A stretch of 64,000 bases of DNA from Periconia sp. R9002 (taxonomy: Eukaryota > Ascomycota > Dothideomycetes > Pleosporales > Periconiaceae). This document shows, piece after piece, positions 58,086 to 64,000 of the stretch. The stretch is taken from NCBI GenBank assembly GCA_023627715.1, contig JAMAHW010000058.1:62001-126000 (forward strand). The letters are read 5' to 3'. The notes under the pieces were generated by a model. It was not told the origin of the DNA. It did not search any database and worked only from the letters and a program-made list of their open reading frames with translations. A program made the position numbers and the translations under genes. The stretch's first letter is position 1; each line of letters starts with the position of its first letter.

Positions 58086-58725
58086 AGTGATTTGGTCGCT
58101 GCCGAAACATCGCGACGAGAAAATTCTCTTAGGTGATGTGTTTGATTTGGTTCGCGGGAGGGTGGAAATTACTTTAAGCATTTCTATTGATGTAGTTTAT
58201 TTTTCATGTTCGCAATTGATTTTCTTACTCATCCCAACCGTGAATCCCTGAACTCCGCTATTGTGATCGAAAAATAAGTATAAATAGAAATTATTCTAGG
58301 CTGGTTGCATTTTGTAATTGAGCGGACACCGGCCCCTAACTAGGCGTGGACTCGGCTGCTCCAACGCCAGTAGAATGACCTAAAAGCCATACAACGCCTA
58401 CCCTGAAAATCAACCATCATGTATATAATTTGTGTTATGAGCTACAAATATGTGTCGTTATTATGTGTTTCTTCAAGACCGTGGCAATTGTTTTTATTTA
58501 GCAAGCTGCAGCAGCTAAGAAAAGTGATCCTTAAATGACGGATATTGAGTAGATAGTTGATCGTGCAAAAGATATTGCTCCCGCTACTTGTCTGTACAAT
58601 CCGCAGACCAAATGCCTACCAACGCAACGATGCGGGTGAGAAAAAACATCATTGAGCACCAAAAGTCCGCGTAACGCCAATCCCACCATCTACAGCTGCA
58701 TTTGCTTCCACTGGTCGCTCCACAG
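58086..58725. other. Intergenic between convergent genes
   Basis: AT-rich 3' flanks of the MFS gene and the membrane-protein gene; nothing recognised. Confidence 0.5.
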
Positions 58726-59755
58726 TCACATTGTTATTACCTTTTCCTTCAGATCGGTCAGCTCTATATAACTCTCACTTCGAGGTTTCGCAGCACTCGA
58801 CTGATCTGGTCCGGTCTGCGAACGCCAGGGACCACTTCCATTGGAATTTTGGCGACTTCCAAGCGAAAGAACCGATCGGACAGATTGAACCAGTGATTCA
58901 GGAGCCCGTCCACCCCAAGAATGCCCCAATGGACCAAAATACGGGAGACAAGCTGCTATTATGGAGCAGTTCGGTTCGACGATCGTGAAAACATAAGCCT
59001 TAGATTGAATGTCTTAATGCATATTAGCATTCCGAAAGCCAATTTTCTTGCTGAAACTCACAGAGAAGACTGTATCCTTCATCCGCTGATGATACTGTCG
59101 TGTGTAGAACCTGTATCAACAGTATCAAGCGAACGATGGCTGCCACGCAGCAGAAGCCCCCAAGCCAAAATATTATACCAAGAGTAATTTTACGACGTCG
59201 CTGAAGATGTAGATTCCAGATCATGGGCAATGGGAAAGTCAATATAAGAACATCAAGCGACAAAGAAGTTCCGCCCTGTGCGAGACCAAATGAGACGATG
59301 TCGAAATTGAACGTGCCTTTTCCAGTCCAGCTTGCCGATACCGGTTTGCCTTGGAAAACAACCAGCTGATTAATTTCACTGTGAGTAAGCTACTTTTACA
59401 AGGCTTTGTTCTGGCAAAGTAGACTTACGATCTCAAAAAGAACAGCCCATATCGACACGGCGTGGATCCCGTAAGTGGGTCAACTTTGTGGAAGTCGATC
59501 CCTATCAATGATGCAAATACCCACGCGTTTATCGAGATACCCACGTAATGAACTAAAGAACCGTCAGCAAACTCTTCGAATAATATTGAGCTGTCATACA
59601 AAGGTCACAACAATCCACCAGTCGTCAAGCATCCACTGTTTCTTTGACGCGGTGCGCGCTTTCCATCTCCAATATATGCTGAATAGGCTTAATGCTGGGA
59701 ATACTGCAGAAATACCAATGACTGCTGTCGAAATCAAGGACGGCACAAGTTCCAT
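58726..59755 (-). pseudogene. Rhodopsin-like (PTH11-type) integral membrane protein, probably frameshifted
   Basis: The start MELVPSLISTAVIGISAVFP (ATG 59753-59755) and LDDWWIVVTF are followed by VHYVGISINAWVFASLIGID. After an intron at about 59379-59428 comes FNFDIVSFGLAQGG...VLILTFPLPMIWNL and CCVAAIVRLILL. The last part is AYVFTIVEPNCSIIAACLPYFGPLG and a hydrophilic tail ending at 58726. These match the fungal rhodopsin-like domain. Two exon junctions (near 59553-59599 and near 58980) have good splice signals but do not keep the frame, so one-base changes are likely. Could still be functional if those are assembly errors or if unusual splice sites are used. Confidence 0.6.
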
Positions 59756-60137
59756 CTTTGCAAATATTTTGATCCGTGATTGTGAGCAAAGGCGTCGATC
59801 GATGTCAATGAAGTAATGGACTGGGGGGCTAAAGCGAGGCAAGACTAGCAGAGGAATTATGCCATGCCTGCTCATCAACGTTCTTTAAGCTCAGGCGCCT
59901 GTCTGTGACGTCCCGTTGCGTTCCGTTTCTTGTCTTGTGCATTTGCAGGGGTCTCAACCTTCCAAATCTCGTAAAAGCGTGCAGATTTAGCCGGTCCCGA
60001 CCCAACGGCCCGCTGATTCATTGTAGGTAACGGCTCTTGTCTCCCGGGGCTACGGCTTCAGTACACCAACTCTCAGCTCAATATGAGCGCTATTCCATTG
60101 CTCTGGGATTTAGGAATCCACCACCACAACCGCCTAC

Positions 60138-60825
60138 ATGCTCGACATTGCTCGAACAAAACAAGAGTCTCAACCAAATTTTGTGGCAAAACTGCAATCC
60201 GCTCTCAATACCGGTGGCGTTCATCGCACAGCAATTCTGGTGGTAAACGTCCTTTTAGACCTTGCTAAGTACCCCGACTTCCAAGATTTTCTCCGCGACG
60301 AGATTCGTGCGAAACACAAAGAAGTGAAGGGTGAATGGGACCAGAAGGCATTCGATTCTCTTCCCGGGCTTGATTCGACGCTGAAAGAGACTTTGCGGTT
60401 CAATCCCGCCACCTTGACAGCGTACACAAGAGTCATGGGAAAGAACTGAGATTGAAAAAAAGGTCAGTTGATATGCGTACCGAGTTGCTCTTCGCAGCTA
60501 GATCCAACTGCTTTCCCTGAGCCTGGGCAATATGATGCTTTGCGATCTTTCAGGCAAGCTCGGGATGGAAAGCATGTGTCGCCTTTCAAAAGCATTGGTG
60601 AGCACGCCCACAGATGGGGATCGGGGAGGTCAGCTTGTCCAGGTCATTTCTTCGCTAGCTTGGTCGTGAAAATCATACTCGTGAAACTTCTGGACGAATT
60701 TGAATTCAAGCTGGATCCGAAAATTGGTAGGCCGGAGCACCGTGGCTCATGAGTTCATCTGGGTTTCGCTCAATGTCAGAATAATGATGAGACGTCGCAA
60801 AGATAGCTGTGGAATTGTGTACTGA
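60138..60825 (+). pseudogene. Cytochrome P450 C-terminal half relic
   Basis: Retains a worn I-helix (LNTGGVHRTAILVV), the K-helix (STLKETLRF), a heme loop with cysteine (RWGSGRSACPGHFFAS) and, after a frame change near 60735, STVAHEFIWVSLNVRIMMRRRK to a TGA at 60823-60825. Between the K-helix and the heme loop a TGA after KN breaks the frame. The N-terminal ~250 residues are absent. The MITE at 60842 begins 16 bp after its stop. Confidence 0.75.
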
Positions 60826-60841
60826 GTAGAATTGAAATATA

Positions 60842-61139
60842 GGTGCTTCCCATATATTATACGGCCACCCCAGACCTCTAAAAAAGTTGAAAAAGCGTTA
60901 AAAAAGTGTCTATTTCTCTATAATCTAGATCCTTAGCCGGTGTATTTAAGAATAAATAATAGGTAGGCTAGTATACTTACTAGTAAATTAATATTATAGA
61001 TAATCTCACTATATATATAAGAACTTTAATTAGCTATAGGTAGTTTTAGCCCTATTCCTTCCTAATTAATGTATCTAAAAAAGGCCATTTTCACTTTTTT
61101 TTAGAGGTCTAGGGTGGCCCTATAATATATGGGAAGCAT
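60842..61139. mobile_element. MITE, 298 bp with long terminal inverted repeats and TA(TA) target duplication
   Basis: The left end (GGTGCTTCCCATATATTATA) and the reverse complement of the right end (ATGCTTCCCATATATTATAG) match over about 38 bp with few differences, including GGCCACCC.AGACCTCTAAAAAA. The interior is very AT-rich without a gene. Flanking TATA occurs on both sides (60838-60841 and 61140-61143). A TA target and this size fit a non-autonomous Tc1/mariner-type (pogo/Fot1-like) element; the parent is not in the window. Confidence 0.82.
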
Positions 61140-61474
61140 TATATACTTATTGTGTCAGGCATCGATGCTTTCTCTGCCTGATATGTGTGGGACGCTAGGG
61201 GTTCCCCGCTAAAGGGCTCTCCCGCGTTGAGTGGCACAGGATGCCAATAACCTTTCTCACCAAAAACGTATACCCGGCCTGGTGCCACCCGGTGCTGATA
61301 AATGCGCATACAATCCATGCAACAGTCCCGATGCACCTCGTCAAATCAGTAGCGACCGGGCGTAATACGAGAAGGACCAAGGCTCTGCATCCTGTCCCCG
61401 TCCCCGCGTTTAAAAGTACGATGTCCCCACTCCCAAACAATACACCAGAGGATTCCTTTCAGTGTCCTACAACC

Positions 61475-63291
61475 ATGGCAATGTTATATCTTGTCACTTT
61501 TGCGGTCATCAGTATTGCTTTCGTTTACATGAAAACATCCGCATGGCGAAAAAATTACAACTTGGCCCAAACATCAGGATTTCCAACGTTCTATTCCCCG
61601 TACGCCAGCTACCTCAACGTACAATGCTCCCAGTTGCTAATCTTCCACAGCGTGTTTATCACCGATGTATGGTGGATTATGCTGTCCCCACTCCTTACTC
61701 CGCTGGTGAATTTAATTCCCCGCAGCAAGCGTCACCCATGGTTTCCGTAAGATCACCCTCCCCTCCAACTCACAGCCTTTCTGACCATCCCAGTCTGTCG
61801 CAGATCGGATTCATCTGGAAAAACGGATACGAACCTTTCCGCGAAGTCAAATCCGAGACTTTGTTTCTAGCGACCCCGACAAAGAACATGATGTGGACAA
61901 GCGATCCCGCCATCATCAAACAGTTGTTCAGCCTTCAAACGATCGAGGTGCCAGTAGATATGCTCAGATTCTATGATATTTGGGGCCCGACTATCGGTTC
62001 CGTTGAAGGAGAAGAGTGGAAGAACCATCGCAAAATTGTCAGTTACGGATTGAACCACTCAAACCTTCCCACGGTTTGGAAAGAAACAATCCATCAAACT
62101 GAGACCTTGATCACACGATGGGCGGAGGATGACCTTGTAGTCCCCGTGGTGAAAAATTGGACCTCCAGGCTAGCGCTGCACGTCATCTCCAGTGTCTTCT
62201 TTGATCACCGCATGGACTGGCGAGACTACAGTTCAGAAAATGCAAATTCGGAAAGTGGATACCAGATGAGCTTTGAGAGCGCCTTATTCACTGTTCTGAA
62301 ACGGCTCGGCTTGATTTTCATGATACCACGTAACCTTCTTGGTCGTTTGCCTTTCCAAGCTTGCAAAGAGACATACACTGCCTTCATTGATTTCACCAAG
62401 TACATGCAAGCATTTCGAGCAAAGGCCCTCAATAAGATTGAAGAAGTGTCCGCGAAGCCGGGAAAGACCATCTTGGAGTCAATTGTTATTGCTGGATCCG
62501 ATCGGGCTTCACAGGTCAATAGTCGCCCGCTTTCCGAGGGAAGTGTGCTCGGCAACATTTTCTTTACTCTCATGGCTGGCCACGAAACCACAGGCAACTC
62601 ACTAGCGTTCGCCGTACTCCTACTAGCCATCTACCCTGAGCATCAGGCCAAAGTCCAAACAGAATTAGATCGTGTTTTCGGGGATCGCCCTACAGAAGAC
62701 TGGAACTCTGAGACCGATTATCAAACCCTCAACAAAGGCTATCTCGGCGCAGTTCTCAAGGAAGTGCTACGTCATTACAATGTCGTTCAATTTATGTTCC
62801 GAGTAACTATCGCCCCAACAACTCTAGTCGATTCAAAAGGGAAATCGCACCTTGTTCCTGCTGATACGACCTGTCTAATCAACGTGGCAGCGGCTTTACA
62901 AAACCCGGAGAGATGGGCTCCCTTAGACATTCCTCCAGAGCGGAGATCAAAACTTCATCATTCGCAGGCCCTTGACTTTAACCCGACTCGGTGGTTGGGA
63001 GATTTTGACGGGAGTGAAATATACTTTCCCTTTGGATACGGTCCAAGACAGTGTCCAGGGAAGCCATTCGCGCAGGTGGAGATGGTCGCTTTTCTTGCGA
63101 CACTACTCAAAAATTACACGAATCAATTGATTGTAGATGATGCGACATTGAAAAATTGTAACGGTAACAAGGACGTGGCTTGGGAACAGAAGCGAGATGA
63201 AGCCATCCGCCATATGAAGGACAATGTAGATTTTAATATCAATATTCAGATGCTGAAGGAACTACCTATTCGTCTGGTAAGGCGACAGTGA
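61475..63291 (+). CDS. Cytochrome P450 monooxygenase 2
   Basis: Three exons (61475-61599, 61651-61746, 61794-63291) give 572 aa. The ATG at 61475 begins the membrane anchor MAMLYLVTFAVISIAFVYM; an in-frame ATG 57 nt upstream is possible. Catalytic signatures: LMAGHETTGNSL (I-helix), KEVLRHY (ExxR) and FGYGPRQCPGKPF with heme ligand Cys494. The protein is clearly paralogous to P450 1 at 50213: same exon pattern (second exon 96 nt in both), DIWGPTI.SVEG.EWK.HRK and similar length. Intron 2 is only 47 nt. It should be an ER-bound oxygenase of unknown substrate, probably acting with the neighbouring methyltransferase and MFS exporter. Confidence 0.9.
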
Positions 63292-64000
63292 TCCAGTAGT
63301 CCTTCAGGAACGACGTGTAGATAGCCCGTATATAATATCGAAAACACTGTGACAGAATCAACATGGATTGAATTTTCACGAAGTGTAGTATTATTAATTT
63401 AATTACTGCACACGCAGTTACGTTCGTCACTCATGCTGCGCTTGTATCCAGGCCGCACTACAAGTCTACGTAAAAGCGACCCATGTGTTGCGAGTACATT
63501 ACATTGTTCTCCACTCCACATGCGAAAACGAAGTGGACTACTTCAAAATCAGCTCATTCTGGTTGAGCATAATTATGCTGAAAATTTCGGATGCGACCCT
63601 ATTTCATGAATTGGAAAATTATGGGTCACTATTTGTGAACTTGTGTCCGGCAAGACACAAGCCCATGTGGGTTTAGACAAACGAGGGTTACAGTTGATGA
63701 AGTCCCGGGCGCTACACGTCGTCTCACCCTTTCTGGTAATTGCCTTTGTCTTATTCTAGGTTTACCTTATTTCCTATTCTTGGAGAGAGTGAGATTAATG
63801 AATGATAGTGAGAACCCGCCTTGCCAGTATTGCAGTATTGCCCACCTGCGCCGCATTGTGGCAGCGGTGCACCACCTCGAAAGAACGCTACAATATGACA
63901 CTATCGAACCACCCTCTTGAGACTTTCTAACTGCATGAAGAATACACAGGGAAACTGCAACCATGCGTAGGTGAGTGAGACAAGAAATCTTCCCGTCGTG
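63292..64000. other. Right-edge intergenic sequence
   Basis: 3' flank of P450 2 and about 600 bp with no recognisable gene or repeat. Confidence 0.45.

Overview
This window looks like nuclear DNA of a filamentous ascomycete (Pezizomycotina). Genes carry short introns (about 44-90 nt, mostly GT-AG, often with a CTAAC/CTGAC-like branch site). Intergenic DNA is AT-rich and mutated, and the families are typically fungal: NACHT-ankyrin, HET, But2-like, CBM18 chitin deacetylase, rhodopsin-like membrane proteins and LaeA/UMTA-like methyltransferases. The content suggests a plant- or litter-associated Dothideomycete or Leotiomycete, but the lineage cannot be proved from the sequence alone. I saw no rRNA, no convincing tRNA, no CRISPR and no bacterial operon.

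Layout. 1-8.4 kb is a decayed accessory zone: a NACHT-ankyrin pseudogene running off the left edge, a salicylate-hydroxylase-like FAD monooxygenase relic, a small secreted cysteine-containing protein at 6.7 kb and a frameshifted EthD-domain gene. 9.4-14 kb holds a seven-exon gene joining a glutamine/proline-rich N-terminus, a complete patatin phospholipase domain and a long Cys/His-rich zinc-binding C-terminus. 16-20 kb holds a secreted six-cysteine-repeat protein, a secreted But2-like protein and a calpain-like protease. 21.5-25 kb holds an amino-acid transporter and the ribosome-biogenesis gene IMP3, the latter with a one-base frameshift. A degenerate C2H2 zinc-finger relic follows.

26.6-39.1 kb is the most coherent block: a secreted chitin deacetylase with four chitin-binding modules, a UDP-sugar 6-dehydrogenase, a chitin/hyaluronan-synthase-like processive GT2 enzyme and a secreted GH18 chitinase. 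Together they could make a nucleotide-activated uronic acid, polymerise an amino-sugar polymer across the membrane, then deacetylate and trim it outside. I regard this as a candidate extracellular aminopolysaccharide cluster; the polymer is inferred, not shown.

39.9-47.8 kb has a hypothetical gene, a HET-domain pseudogene, a secreted TAP-like serine peptidase and a methionine-permease-like transporter. 48.3-63.3 kb resembles a duplicated and partly decayed specialised-metabolism locus. It has two intact paralogous cytochromes P450, an intact methyltransferase and a broken paralogue with matching exon lengths, an intact 14-TM MFS exporter, two damaged rhodopsin-like membrane genes, two P450 relics and a 298-bp MITE. 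A second MITE (158 bp) lies at 29.5 kb. Several lesions are G:C to A:T changes that fit repeat-induced point mutation; others are one-base indels next to homopolymers, for which assembly error must be excluded.
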